Positions 16,278 to 25,453 of a DNA stretch of 64,000 nt are shown piece by piece. Positions within the stretch are counted from its first letter, which is position 1; the number at the start of each line of letters is the position of its first letter. The translations under genes were made by a program, and so were the position numbers. The stretch covers positions 6,695,501 to 6,759,500 of the forward strand of contig NZ_CP109487.1 of the NCBI RefSeq assembly GCF_036227605.1, in the 5' to 3' direction. The notes beneath the pieces are model-generated. The model saw nothing but the letters and a program-made list of their open reading frames with translations, searched no databases and was not told where the DNA came from. Source of the stretch: Streptomyces sp. NBC_01439. Lineage in GTDB: Bacteria > Actinomycetota > Actinomycetes > Streptomycetales > Streptomycetaceae.

Positions 16278-17530
16278 CACCGACCTCAACCATTTCCGCC
16301 CGGGACGGACAGCGCACCGTCGCACCCGATCCCGGCGCCTCACCGCTGCGCGCCTGGCTGGCCGTGATCGCCCTCGGGCTGGGCACGTTCTCCTTCGTCA
16401 CCACCGAGACGCTTCCCATCGGGCTGCTGCCGTCCATCGGCGCGGGCCTGGACGTCTCCGTGGGCACCGCCGGCTTCCTCGTCACCGGCTTCGCCGCCGT
16501 CGCCGCGATCACCGCGGCGCCGCTGACCACCCTGTGCGGGCGCATCGACCGCAAGTGGCTGCTGGCCGGACTCCTGGTGCTGTACGTCGCGGGCAACCTG
16601 CTGGCCGTGATCGCCAACTCCTACGGCGTGCTCCTGGGCGCCCGGGTGCTCGTGGCGCTCGCCCACGGCGTCTTCTGGTCGATCGCCGCGGCCATCGCGG
16701 TCCGTCTGGTCCCCGAGCGGCACGCCGTGCGGGCCACCGCCCTCGTCCTCGGCGGGATATCGCTGGCCTCGGTGCTCGGCGTCCCGCTGGGCACCATGAT
16801 CGGCCAGCGGTCCGGCTGGCACACCGCGTTCGCCGCCGTCGCCGCGATCGGCTTCGTCGTACTGGTCGCCGTGCTGTTCCTGCTGCCCAGCCTGCCCGCC
16901 CAGGGCGTCGGGAGCCTGGCCGCCCTGCCGCGCGTCCTGCGCAACAGCCGGCTGCGCGCCGCCGTCGGGGTCACCGCGCTGGTGATGATCGGCCACTTCC
17001 TCGCCTTTACCTACATCGCCCCGTACCTGGAGCAGGTTACCGGCATCAGCGAAGGCATGGTCGGTGTGCTGCTGCTGGTCTTCGGAGCCGCCGGATTCGC
17101 CGGCAACTTCGTCGCGGGCGCCGTCGTCGGCCGCTCGGTGCACGGCACCCTGGTGGGCGCGCTCGTCCTGATGGCCGGCTCGCTCGCCCTGCTGTGGGCC
17201 TTCGGCGACTCGCGGCCCGCGGCGATCACTCTGCTCGTCCTGTGGGGCCTGGCCTTCGCGGCCCTGCCCGTGGGCCTGCAGACCTGGGTGCTGCAGCTCG
17301 CCAAGGAAGAGTCCGACGCCGCCTCGTCGCTGTACGTGGCCGCCTTCAACGGCGCCATCGCCGTGGGGTCCCTGGCCGGCGGCCTCGTGGTGGACTCCGC
17401 CGCCGGACCGCGCGCCGTGACCGCCGTCGCCGCCGTGCTGACCGCCTGCGCCCTGCTCACCCTGGTGCTCTCCGCCCGCACCGAGCGCACCCGCACCCCC
17501 GCACCCGGCAGCAGCCTGACGAACGCCTGA
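16274..17530 (+). CDS. MFS transporter, DHA1-type exporter
   Basis: A 418-residue major facilitator protein with about twelve hydrophobic segments. The loop between TM2 and TM3 has LCGRIDRKWLLAG, the DHA1-type G-x3-D-R/K signature, and the N-terminal segment FVTTETLPIGLLPSI resembles the AraJ/Cmx chloramphenicol- and sugar-efflux branch. The ATG at 16274 overlaps the previous stop and has GGGAG upstream. As the only transporter in the operon it most likely exports the pathway product or gives self-resistance. Confidence 0.9.
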   Translation: MTPTSTISARDGQRTVAPDPGASPLRAWLAVIALGLGTFSFVTTETLPIGLLPSIGAGLDVSVGTAGFLVTGFAAVAAITAAPLTTLCGRIDRKWLLAGLLVLYVAGNLLAVIANSYGVLLGARVLVALAHGVFWSIAAAIAVRLVPERHAVRATALVLGGISLASVLGVPLGTMIGQRSGWHTAFAAVAAIGFVVLVAVLFLLPSLPAQGVGSLAALPRVLRNSRLRAAVGVTALVMIGHFLAFTYIAPYLEQVTGISEGMVGVLLLVFGAAGFAGNFVAGAVVGRSVHGTLVGALVLMAGSLALLWAFGDSRPAAITLLVLWGLAFAALPVGLQTWVLQLAKEESDAASSLYVAAFNGAIAVGSLAGGLVVDSAAGPRAVTAVAAVLTACALLTLVLSARTERTRTPAPGSSLTNA

Positions 17531-17660
17531 CCGCGCCATCGCGCACCACCGCGACACCATCGCGACGCACGCCGGCCGGCTCACGGCCTCCGACTGATCC
17601 ACGAACACCCGACCCACGACCCGGCCGGAACGCGCGGCCGGAACGAAGGAGTGGCACCCC

Positions 17661-18656
17661 ATGCACCAGCGCACCCTCGGCACCTCAGGACTCCAGGTCT
17701 CCGCGATCGGCCTCGGCTGCATGGGCATGTCGGCCTTCTACGGTACGAGCGACGACACTGAGTCGGTCGCCACGATCCGGCGCGCCCTCGACATCGGGGT
17801 GACGTTCTTCGACACCGCCGACGTCTACGCGGCCGGCCGGAACGAGGAACTGCTCGGCCGGGCCCTCAAGGGCCGCCGCGACGAGGCGGTGGTGGCGACC
17901 AAGTTCGGCATCCGCAGCATCGGGCCCGGTGGCACGGCCGGCGGCGCCGTCATCGACTCCAGTCCCGCCTACGCCCGGCAGGCCTGCGACGCGTCGCTGG
18001 CCCGGCTGGGCGTGGACACCATCGACCTCTACTACGTGCACCGCCGCAACCCCGACACACCGATCGAGGAGACCGTCGGGGCCATGGCCGAACTCGTCAC
18101 GGCCGGAAAGGTCCGGCATCTGGGGCTGTCGGAGGTCAACGCGGACACCCTGCGCCGCGCCCACGCCGTCCACCCCATCACCGCCCTGCAGACGGAGTAC
18201 TCGCTGTGGGAGCGTGATGTGGAGACCGACATCGCGCCCACAGCACGGGAGCTGGGCATCGGACTCGTGCCGTACTCACCGGTCGGCCGGGGTCTGCTCA
18301 CCGGAGCCCTCACCTCGCTCGACCAACTGGACGCGGACGACTACCGCCGCACCGACCCGCGCTTCCAAGGCGAGAACCTCACGCGCAACCTCACCCTGGT
18401 CGAACGGGTCCGGGCCCTGGCCGACCGGATCGGCTGCACGCCGGTGCAGCTCGCCCTGGCCTGGCTGCTGACCCGTGGCCCGCAGGTCGCCCCGATTCCC
18501 GGCACCAGGCGCATCACCCGCCTGGAGGAGAACGCCGGCGCGGCCGACCTGACGCTCACCGCCGAACAGCTGGACGAGCTGGAGCAGGCCGTCCCGGCGA
18601 CCGCGGTCGCCGGGGAGCGCTACGCCCCGGCGGCGCTGCGCCTGCTCAACACCTGA
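17661..18656 (+). CDS. Aldo/keto reductase
   Basis: A 331-residue NADPH-dependent reductase with the full catalytic tetrad: Asp51, Tyr56 ([16 protein letters not shown]), Lys81 (VVATKFG) and His127 (YYVHRRNP). The nucleotide-binding tail [16 protein letters not shown] is present. ATG has GGAG ten bases upstream. It lies 130 bases after the MFS gene in the same direction and is the last gene before a convergent histidine kinase, so it probably belongs to the operon, although that gap could hold its own promoter. It could supply the carbonyl-reduction step. Confidence 0.9.
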   Translation: MHQRTLGTSGLQVSAIGLGCMGMSAFYGTSDDTESVATIRRALDIGVTFFDTADVYAAGRNEELLGRALKGRRDEAVVATKFGIRSIGPGGTAGGAVIDSSPAYARQACDASLARLGVDTIDLYYVHRRNPDTPIEETVGAMAELVTAGKVRHLGLSEVNADTLRRAHAVHPITALQTEYSLWERDVETDIAPTARELGIGLVPYSPVGRGLLTGALTSLDQLDADDYRRTDPRFQGENLTRNLTLVERVRALADRIGCTPVQLALAWLLTRGPQVAPIPGTRRITRLEENAGAADLTLTAEQLDELEQAVPATAVAGERYAPAALRLLNT

Positions 18657-18752
18657 CGTTCCGCCGGGCGCCGCACGGAGCCCGGCCGAGCCGGGTTTCC
18701 CGGGGCGCCGCCCCAGATCCCGCGCCACGCGCGAGGCCGAAACGGGCCGCGG
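18657..18752. repeat. Intergenic GC-rich element, copy 1
   Basis: The gap between the convergent reductase and kinase genes holds a sequence of the type CCGGGTTTCC-(C/T)-GGGGC-CGCCCCAGA-CC also found at about 39101-39131. It can fold and probably serves as the transcription stop for both genes. Confidence 0.45.
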
Positions 18753-20015
18753 CTACGACACCGGCAGGATCGCGTGGACGCGGTAGCCGCCGCCGTAGCG
18801 GGGGCCCGCGAAACAGGAGCCGCCCAGCGCGCCGGTGCGCTCCCGCATGCCGAGGAGGCCGTGGCCGCCGCCCGGGTCGGTCGGTTCCGGGGCCGGTTCG
18901 GCCGGCTCGGTCCCCTCGCCGCCGTCGTCGAGGACGGTCACCTCCACCGACGGCCCGACCCGGACCACGCTGACCTCGGCCCTCGCCCCCGGGCCCGCGT
19001 GCTTGCGGACGTTCGTCAGTGCCTCCTGGATCACCCGGTACGCCGCCAGGTCCACCGCCGCCGGCAGCACCCCAGGCAGCGCCCCCGGCTCGCCGTCCAC
19101 CTGGACGATGACCTCCACCGGCAGCCCGGCGTGCCGGAAGGTGTCCACCAGCTCGTCCAGCACGCCGAGCCCCGGCGCGGGCTCCGTCGGCGCCTCCGGG
19201 TCGCCGGACTGCCGCAGCAGCCCGACCGTGGCGCGCAGTTCGTTCAGCGCCGACCGGCTGGCGTCCCGTACGTGCGCCAGCGCCTCCTTGGCCTGGTCCG
19301 GGCGCTTGTCCATGACGTGCGCGGCCACCCCCGCCTGCACGTTGACCAACGCGATGTGATGGGCCACCACGTCGTGCAGGTCCCGGGCGATCCGCAGCCG
19401 CTCCTCGGCGACGCGCCGCCTGGCCTCTTCGTCCCGGGTCCGCTCGGCGCGCTCGGCCCGTTCCCGGATGGCGTCGACGAAGGCCCGCCGGCTGCGCACG
19501 GCGTCCCCGGCGGCCGAGGCCATCCCGGTCCAGGCGAAGATCCCGATGTTCTCCTGGGCGTACCAGGGGAGCGGCCCGGCGAGCATGGCCACGCCCGTCA
19601 GCCCCGCCATGGTGAGCAGCCCGATCCGCCAGGTCGTCGGCCGGTCGGTGTGGGCGGCCACCGTGTACAGGGCGATCACCGCGCACATGGCGACGGGCGC
19701 CCGTGGCTCCCCGGTGGTCAGCTCCAGCAGGGACAGCGCGCAGGTCACGGCGAGCACGGCGCGCGGGCGTCGGCGCCGGAACACCAGGGCGGCCGCGCCG
19801 AGCAGCATCAGCAGCAGCGAGAACGGCTCCGGGGTGCGCGTCCCGAAGGTGGGTCCGTGCGGCCCGTGCGGATCGGCGAAGGAGCCGACGACCATGGCGA
19901 CGAACGCTCCGAACGCCAGCACGGCATCGGTGGCGAGCGGATGGGTCCGCATCCACTGCCGGGTGGGGGCGAACCGCCCGAGGTCTGTCGTCACCCGGAT
20001 ACGGTACGGCCTCAT
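18753..20015 (-). CDS. Sensor histidine kinase, NarL-type (HisKA_3)
   Basis: A 420-residue membrane kinase. The N-terminal ~155 residues hold about five hydrophobic segments. The dimerisation/phosphoacceptor box is ERLRIARDLHDVVAHHI, the N-box is QEALTNVRKHA and the G-box GGGHGLLGMRERTGALGG. Kinases of this kind phosphorylate LuxR-type response regulators, usually the adjacent gene, but none is adjacent here. The start is ATG 20015, with GTG 19994 possible. It lies 13 bases behind the rhomboid-like gene on the same strand, so the signal may concern the membrane. Confidence 0.9.
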   Translation of the reverse strand: MRPYRIRVTTDLGRFAPTRQWMRTHPLATDAVLAFGAFVAMVVGSFADPHGPHGPTFGTRTPEPFSLLLMLLGAAALVFRRRRPRAVLAVTCALSLLELTTGEPRAPVAMCAVIALYTVAAHTDRPTTWRIGLLTMAGLTGVAMLAGPLPWYAQENIGIFAWTGMASAAGDAVRSRRAFVDAIRERAERAERTRDEEARRRVAEERLRIARDLHDVVAHHIALVNVQAGVAAHVMDKRPDQAKEALAHVRDASRSALNELRATVGLLRQSGDPEAPTEPAPGLGVLDELVDTFRHAGLPVEVIVQVDGEPGALPGVLPAAVDLAAYRVIQEALTNVRKHAGPGARAEVSVVRVGPSVEVTVLDDGGEGTEPAEPAPEPTDPGGGHGLLGMRERTGALGGSCFAGPRYGGGYRVHAILPVS

Positions 20016-20028
20016 CAGCCGGTACCCC

Positions 20029-20730
20029 CTACGACGGGGGAGGGGGCCCCAGCGCGACGCGGGACCGCACCGGCCCCCAGCGCGCCCGCACCACGCACAC
20101 CGCCATGACGGCGGTGATGGCCGCCAGGTGCTCCTTGCCCGCCAGGTTGTCCTTGACCAGCACCTCGCCGATCATCGCCAGGATCACCAGGGCGCCGGTC
20201 AGGTACGCCCGGTAGCGCCAGCAGAGGTAGATGGCGAGCCCCACCACCGCCGCCGAGGGCCCGGTGTCGTTGACGATCCGGTCGGACAGCGGCAGACCCA
20301 GGGGATGGTCCGGCCCGAGCGCGAGCCCGATCCGCGCGTACGTGGTCCCGGCGAGGGTGGCGACGTAGCCGATCAGCAGGGTGCGCCACCAGCCGATGCA
20401 GATCTCGGCGATGCCGAAGACGAGCAGGATCTGCGCGAGCGCCCCCCACACCGGCAGGTCCAGGGCGGGGACGAACAGGGACAGCGGGGTACGCAGGAGG
20501 GCCAGTCCGAGCGGGTCGGCGGCTTTGACCGATCCGAGGTTCTGGACCGGCTGGAACCCCCAGGAGGTGTTCTGCACGATCTGGAAGACCGAGGTCAGAC
20601 AGACCGCGCCGATGGTCATCGGGATCGCCCGCCACTTGTCGCGGACGAGCGCGTCCCGGACGGTCCAGAACATGGGTCCCCACTCACGGCGGGCGAACTG
20701 CCGGAGTGGGGACGTGTTCCACGCTGTCAA
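20029..20730 (-). CDS. Rhomboid-like membrane protein, atypical active site
   Basis: About 233 residues with six or so hydrophobic segments. DTGPSAAVVGL and the later GKEHLAAITA resemble the GxSG serine and the His motif of rhomboid proteases in the expected order, but the serine motif is GPSA rather than GASG, so activity is uncertain. The start is TTG 20730 in a TTGA overlap with the stop of the MprF-like gene; the next in-frame start is ATG 20673. Tight coupling to a lysyl-lipid synthase-like protein and a histidine kinase suggests a shared envelope function. Confidence 0.7.
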   Translation of the reverse strand: MTAWNTSPLRQFARREWGPMFWTVRDALVRDKWRAIPMTIGAVCLTSVFQIVQNTSWGFQPVQNLGSVKAADPLGLALLRTPLSLFVPALDLPVWGALAQILLVFGIAEICIGWWRTLLIGYVATLAGTTYARIGLALGPDHPLGLPLSDRIVNDTGPSAAVVGLAIYLCWRYRAYLTGALVILAMIGEVLVKDNLAGKEHLAAITAVMAVCVVRARWGPVRSRVALGPPPPS

Positions 20731-22592
20731 CGGCGGGTCTCCAGGTGTCTGCGGTGCAGCCACTTCGGAAGGCCGGGAGCCTCCAGGAAGCCCTCGGCCC
20801 GGCCGGCCGCGACACCGATCCGCAGCAGGTCCGAACTCTTCTCGAAGAGCATGAACCGCGGTTCCCAGATCGGCCGGTATTTGGCGTTGGCCCGGTAGAG
20901 GGACTCGATCTGCCACCAGCGGGAGAAGAAGCTGAGCAGCGAGCGCCACATCCGCAGCACCGGACCGGCGCCGAGCCGGGACCCGCGCTCGAAGACGGAC
21001 CGGAACATCGCGAAGTTGAGGGAGACCTGGGTGACCCCGATCTCCTTGGAGCGCTCCAGGAGTTCGATGACCATGAACTCCATCAGGCCGTTCTCGGAGT
21101 CCCGGTCGCGGCGCATCAGGTCCAACGACAGCCCCTTGGGCCCCCACGGTACGAAGGACAACACGGCCCGCAGTTCGCCGTTGCCGTCGGTGCACTCCAG
21201 CATCACGCACTGGCCGTCCGCGGGGTCGCCCAGTCGGCCCAGCGCCATGGAGAAGCCGCGCTCGGTGGCGCCGTCCCGCCAGTCGTCGGCCCGGCGCACC
21301 AATTCGGCCATCTCGTCGGCCGGGATGTCGTCGTGGCGGCGGATGCGGACGGTGTACCCGGCCCGCTTGACGCGGTTGAAGGCCTGCCGGACGGTCCGCA
21401 TGGCGCGGCCCTCCAGGGTGAACTCTGCGGTCTCGACGATCGCCTCGTCACCGAGTTCGAGGGCGTCCAGGCCGTGCCGGGCGTAGATCTGCCCGGCCTC
21501 CTCGCTCGCCCCCATCACGGCCGGTACCCAGCCGTGCTCGCGAGCCTCGGCCAGCCACGGATCGATGGCGCCCGGCCAGGCCTCGGGGTCGCCGATCGGG
21601 TCGCCGGAGGCCAGGGAGACCCCGCCGACGACGCGGTAGGTGACGGCGGCCTTGCCGGTGGGGGACCAGATGACGGACTTCTCGCGGCGCAGTGCGAAGT
21701 AGCCGAGCGAGTCGCGGTCGCCCTGGCGGGCCAGCAGCGCCCGCAGCCGCTCCTCGTCCTCCTCGCTGATCGGGTCGACGGCGCGGCGCGAGCGGAAGGC
21801 GGCGAACAGCACGGCGAGCAACAGCAGCATCGACATGACGTTGATGAAGACGTCCACCCAGCCGGGCGTGACGATCGCCTCGGAGGCCCGCTCGCCGGGC
21901 GTCAGGGTGATCAGCCGCATCACGCCGTACCACCAGCGCTCCGGGAAGGAGGCCTCGGCGCTGAGCGGGGAGATGTTGGTGGCGCCGACGAGCAGCGCCG
22001 CGACCAGCGAGGTCAGCAGCAGGCCGACGGCGGCGACGGCGCTGGCGAGCGCGGGGTTGGAGCGGTCGCCCTTGGCGTAGAACTCGTGGCGGCCCAGCAG
22101 CAGGGCCCCCGTGAAGGCGGCGGTCAGGACCAGGGAGACCCAGTTCTGCGGGTGCTCGCGGATCTCCTCGTGGGTGGAGAGCGCGTAGGCGAGCAGCAGC
22201 GCCAGGAGGCCGCTGAGGACGAGGTTGAGGATCCAGGAGGCCCGCTTGCGGCGGCCGAGGGTGACGGCGAGCAGCAGCGTGAACAGCCCGGAGGCGAACC
22301 CCGCGGTGAGCATGTACGGGGTGTAGAAGTCCTCGATGTTGTGGCGCCTGAGGTCCTGCCCGAGCGAAACCCACACCGCGCTGAGGAAGTTGACGAAGGT
22401 GACGGCGCGCAGGTACCACACCGCGAAGGCGGCGCCGTGCCGCGAACGGGCGCTCCCCCGGCCGGTCTCCCGGCCGCTCCCCGCCGCCCTGCCGGCGGGG
22501 TCGCCGCCGGTCTCTTTCCTACCGGCTGACGGACCGGTTGCCGGTGCGGCGGTGCGGTCGGTCTCTGCGCTGGTCAAACGGACCTCTCCCAT
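20727..22592 (-). CDS. MprF-like membrane protein (DUF2156, aminoacyl-phosphatidylglycerol synthase type)
   Basis: A protein of about 620 residues: a disordered, Arg/Pro-rich N-terminus, five to seven membrane segments (about 50-290), and a cytosolic C-terminal domain beginning near KSVIWSPTGKAAVTYRVVGG that matches the DUF2156/MprF synthase domain, which transfers an amino acid from aminoacyl-tRNA to phosphatidylglycerol. Such lipids lower the surface charge and give resistance to cationic peptides. ATG 22592 has no ribosome-binding site; TTG 22577, with GGGAGAGG five bases upstream, may be the true start. It heads the run MprF-like, rhomboid-like, histidine kinase. Confidence 0.82.
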   Translation of the reverse strand: MGEVRLTSAETDRTAAPATGPSAGRKETGGDPAGRAAGSGRETGRGSARSRHGAAFAVWYLRAVTFVNFLSAVWVSLGQDLRRHNIEDFYTPYMLTAGFASGLFTLLLAVTLGRRKRASWILNLVLSGLLALLLAYALSTHEEIREHPQNWVSLVLTAAFTGALLLGRHEFYAKGDRSNPALASAVAAVGLLLTSLVAALLVGATNISPLSAEASFPERWWYGVMRLITLTPGERASEAIVTPGWVDVFINVMSMLLLLAVLFAAFRSRRAVDPISEEDEERLRALLARQGDRDSLGYFALRREKSVIWSPTGKAAVTYRVVGGVSLASGDPIGDPEAWPGAIDPWLAEAREHGWVPAVMGASEEAGQIYARHGLDALELGDEAIVETAEFTLEGRAMRTVRQAFNRVKRAGYTVRIRRHDDIPADEMAELVRRADDWRDGATERGFSMALGRLGDPADGQCVMLECTDGNGELRAVLSFVPWGPKGLSLDLMRRDRDSENGLMEFMVIELLERSKEIGVTQVSLNFAMFRSVFERGSRLGAGPVLRMWRSLLSFFSRWWQIESLYRANAKYRPIWEPRFMLFEKSSDLLRIGVAAGRAEGFLEAPGLPKWLHRRHLETRR

Positions 22593-22675
22593 AAAAAGCG
22601 ATCATATGGGGCGCAGCTGTCCGTGATTGCGCGGTCGGGGGCCTCGGCCGGGTCAGGACCGGGGGCCCCGGCGGC

Positions 22676-23740
22676 TCATTCCGTCGGCTCCTCCACCGCC
22701 CGCTCCGGGAGCTCCGCCGCGAGTGCGGCGGCCGCCTGGACGAGGGGAAGGGCCAGCAACGCCCCGGTACCTTCACCTACTGTGACGCCGTGATCGAGCA
22801 CGGGGTTGAGCGCCATTCGGTCAAGTGCCTTCGCCTGACCCGGTTCGCCGCTGGCCTGTCCGGCCAGCCACCAGTCCGGAGCGCGGAACGCGGCCCGCTG
22901 GGCCACCAACCCGCACGCCGCCGAAACGACACCGTCAAGGATGACCGGAGTACGGCGCACCGCACACTGGAGGAGGAATCCGGTGATCGCGGCCACGTCC
23001 GCGCCGCCGACCGCGGCCAGCAGCGCCACCTGGTCGCCCAGGACCGGGCGGGCCCGGCGCAGCGCGTCGCGGATCGCCGCGCACTTGCGCATCCAGGCCA
23101 GGTCGTCGATGGGCAGGCCGCCGCGGCCGGTGACCACCGAGGCGTCGGTTCCGCACAGGGCGGCGACGAGGGTCGCGGCGACGGTGGTCCCGCCCACGCT
23201 CAGGTCACCGAGGACGACCAGGTCCGTTCCGGAGTCGGCCTCCTCGTCGGCGATCCGCATCCCGAGCCGCACCGCGGCCTCGGCCTCCTCGGCCGTCAGC
23301 GCGTCCTCCACGTCGATCCGGCCGCTGCCGCGCCGGACCCGGTGCCCGACCACGTCCGCCGGGAGCAGCTCGGGATCGCAGTCGAGCCCGGCGTCGACGA
23401 TCCGTATGGTGGCGCCGAACCGGCCGGCCAGGACGGCCACGGGGCTGGCCCCGTCGAGGACGGCCCGCACCAGTTCGTGGCCGGTGGAAGCGGCCCGGGC
23501 GGAGACGCCCTCGGCGGCGATCCCGTGGTCGGCGGCGAACAGCACCACGCGGGGGCGCTCGATCGGTTTGACCGGAACCCGCCCCTGCGCGGCGGCGAGC
23601 CACTCGGCGAGTTCGTCGAGCCGGCCCAGCGCGCCGGGCGGGACGGCGAGGCGCTCACGGCGTTCCTCGGCGTCACGCCGGACGCCCCCGTCGGGACGCT
23701 CGATCAGATCGGAGAAGTCGTCGAGATTCAGCGTGCTCAT
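22676..23740 (-). CDS. cobT: Nicotinate-nucleotide--dimethylbenzimidazole phosphoribosyltransferase
   Basis: A 354-residue enzyme that makes alpha-ribazole phosphate from NaMN and dimethylbenzimidazole, the lower-ligand step of cobalamin synthesis. Typical motifs are present: FAADHGIAAEGVSA near residue 80, GDLSVGGTTVAATLVAAL, and the C-terminal GEGTGALLALPLVQAA containing the catalytic Glu. ATG 23740 is the only sensible start; upstream open frame is read-through of the neighbour. It follows the CobU fusion by 95 bases on the same strand; cobS is separate at 29.2 kb. Confidence 0.93.
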   Translation of the reverse strand: MSTLNLDDFSDLIERPDGGVRRDAEERRERLAVPPGALGRLDELAEWLAAAQGRVPVKPIERPRVVLFAADHGIAAEGVSARAASTGHELVRAVLDGASPVAVLAGRFGATIRIVDAGLDCDPELLPADVVGHRVRRGSGRIDVEDALTAEEAEAAVRLGMRIADEEADSGTDLVVLGDLSVGGTTVAATLVAALCGTDASVVTGRGGLPIDDLAWMRKCAAIRDALRRARPVLGDQVALLAAVGGADVAAITGFLLQCAVRRTPVILDGVVSAACGLVAQRAAFRAPDWWLAGQASGEPGQAKALDRMALNPVLDHGVTVGEGTGALLALPLVQAAAALAAELPERAVEEPTE

Positions 23741-23835
23741 CTGCCAGAGAGTACAGCCGGTAAGGCCCTCCCTCAGGCCTTCGGTGACCGACCGTCGGAC
23801 TCCCCGTCGCCCCGCCACCGCGATGCCGTTCCCCG

Positions 23836-25041
23836 CTATTCCTTGAGTACGGTCACCAGGCCCGCGACGACGAGGAGCACGTGCTCGCACTCGCCCGCGA
23901 CGGCCGCGTTCAGCCGGCCCAGCTCGTCGCGGAAGCGGCGGCCGGCGGCGGTCGCCGGGACGACCCCCGAGCCGACCTCGTTGCTGACCAGCACCACCGG
24001 ACGGCGGGTCGCGCGCACGGCCGCCACCAGCTCGGCGGTCCGCCCGGCGAGCTGCTGCGCTCCGCGCTCGGCCCACACCGCGTCGTCCCACGCCCCGGCC
24101 CGGTCCATCGCGTCCGTCAACCACAGCGCCAGGCAGTCGATCAGCAGCGGCGGCCCGTCGGCGGCCAGCAACGGAACCAGCTCGCACGTCTCCACCGTCC
24201 GCCAGCTCCCCGGCCGGCGCTCCCGGTGCAGGCCGATCCGCTGGGCCCATTCCGCGTCGCCGTCCCGGGTGCCGCCGGTGGCCACGTAGACCACCTCCGG
24301 GAAGGACTCCAGCCGCCGCTCCGCCTCCACGGACTTGCCGGAGCGGGCCCCGCCCAGCACCAGGGTCCGGCGCGGCAGGTCCGGTACCGCGCGGTACTCC
24401 CCGACGATCACGGTCGTCCCGTCCGGCAGCGCCCGGGCCCCGGCCGCCGCGCACCGGCGCTCGAGCTCCCGGCCCGGCGGGGTGTCGTGGTCCAGGTGGA
24501 CGGCGATCACGTCCGTCGCCTGGCCGACGACGCCGCTCGCCCGAAGCCGCGCCAGCGCCTCGGGCCGGCCCAACACGTCCATGAGGACCATGTCGTACGG
24601 GCGCTGCCCCGCCCGGTCGGCGAGTCCGGACGGGGCCCCGCCCGGCGGCAGGTACAGCAGCCGGGCGCCGTCCGGACCGGTCACCTCGTACCCGGTGCCC
24701 GGCGCGTCCATCGGCACCGCCCGCACCCGGTGCCCGGAGATCACCGCGAGCTCCCGCCCGTCCGGCACCCGCCCGGCGGCCGGCAGCCCGGGCGGCAGCT
24801 CGACCGCGGGCCCGTCGTGCGGGTGGGTCAGCAGCACCTGCCGCACACCGGCCAGCGAATGCCCGGCCCGGGCACCCGCCAGCACCGCCCCGGGGGTCAG
24901 GTCCAGCAGCAGCGCCCCGTCGACGAGGACGGCGGTGGCGGCGCGCGAGCGCGAGCCGACGGAGACGGCGCAGGCCGCACACGGGCAGTCGGGGCGGGGC
25001 AGGCCTTCGGGAGTTCCGGTGCCGAGCAGAGTGAGTTCCAC
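23836..25041 (-). CDS. cobU: Metallo-beta-lactamase fold / CobU (adenosylcobinamide kinase) fusion
   Basis: A 401-residue two-domain protein. Residues 1 to about 220 are a metallo-beta-lactamase-like domain (LLGTGTPEGLPRPDCPC, LLTHPHDGPAVELPPG) whose zinc motif HPHD is a reduced form of HxHxDH. From about residue 230 it is CobU/CobP: P-loop VLGGARSGKSVEAE, then the CobU motifs YVATGGTRDGD and IDCLALWLTD, and VSNEVGSGVVP. CobU phosphorylates adenosylcobinamide and attaches GMP. The GTG start at 25041 has GGAGG nine bases upstream. The phosphodiesterase-like N-terminus could act on ribazole phosphate or another cobalamin intermediate; that is inference. Confidence 0.88.
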   Translation of the reverse strand: MELTLLGTGTPEGLPRPDCPCAACAVSVGSRSRAATAVLVDGALLLDLTPGAVLAGARAGHSLAGVRQVLLTHPHDGPAVELPPGLPAAGRVPDGRELAVISGHRVRAVPMDAPGTGYEVTGPDGARLLYLPPGGAPSGLADRAGQRPYDMVLMDVLGRPEALARLRASGVVGQATDVIAVHLDHDTPPGRELERRCAAAGARALPDGTTVIVGEYRAVPDLPRRTLVLGGARSGKSVEAERRLESFPEVVYVATGGTRDGDAEWAQRIGLHRERRPGSWRTVETCELVPLLAADGPPLLIDCLALWLTDAMDRAGAWDDAVWAERGAQQLAGRTAELVAAVRATRRPVVLVSNEVGSGVVPATAAGRRFRDELGRLNAAVAGECEHVLLVVAGLVTVLKE

Positions 25042-25134
25042 AGGATGATCCTCCCGCGTCGCCGAGACTGCTGCGCGCCCGGTTACTCTGCGGGCACACT
25101 CAGGACAGGAAGCGTGCGAGCAACGGAGGCGGAC

Positions 25135-25347
25135 ATGGCGTGGACGTGGCGGTTCGAGACGGCCGACGGCACCGAGACGAGCCCGTCGGTGGTACCCGAG
25201 GAGTTCACCACGCAGGGGGACGCGGAGTCCTGGATCGGCGAGTACTGGAAGGACCTGCTGGAAGGCGGCGTCGAGCAGGTGAAGCTGTCCGACGACGGCG
25301 GGACCGAGCTCTACACGATGAGCCTGCGCGCCGCCCTGGACGCGTAA
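25135..25347 (+). CDS. Conserved small acidic protein, unknown function
   Basis: A 70-residue acidic protein (MAWTWRFETADGTETS...) with no membrane segment or motif I recognise; Trp-rich start and an amphipathic central helix. The ATG has GGAGG five bases upstream. It diverges from cobU across 93 bases, and a bidirectional hairpin at 25393-25433 follows. It looks like a widespread Streptomyces orphan protein rather than part of cobalamin synthesis. Confidence 0.82.
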   Translation: MAWTWRFETADGTETSPSVVPEEFTTQGDAESWIGEYWKDLLEGGVEQVKLSDDGGTELYTMSLRAALDA

Positions 25348-25392
25348 CCCTGCCCCGGGCCCGGCAGATCTAGGGCCGCAGTCGCAGTCGAA

Positions 25393-25433
25393 GAAGGGGC
25401 GGGCCGGGGGTTCTCCCCCCGGCCCGCCCCTTC
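25393..25433. terminator. Bidirectional hairpin terminator
   Basis: GAAGGGGCGGGCCGGGGG (25393-25410) and CCCCCCGGCCCGCCCCTTC (25415-25433) are near-perfect inverted copies around a short loop. It separates the convergent 25135 gene and the methyltransferase gene and is well placed to stop both. Confidence 0.85.
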
Positions 25434-25453
25434 CTCGTGCCTGTTCCGCGGGG

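Noticed and set aside
20706..22529. 607-codon plus-strand open frame opposite the MprF-like gene
   Set aside because: Antisense shadow; Gln/Gly/Val/Arg-rich with no domain.
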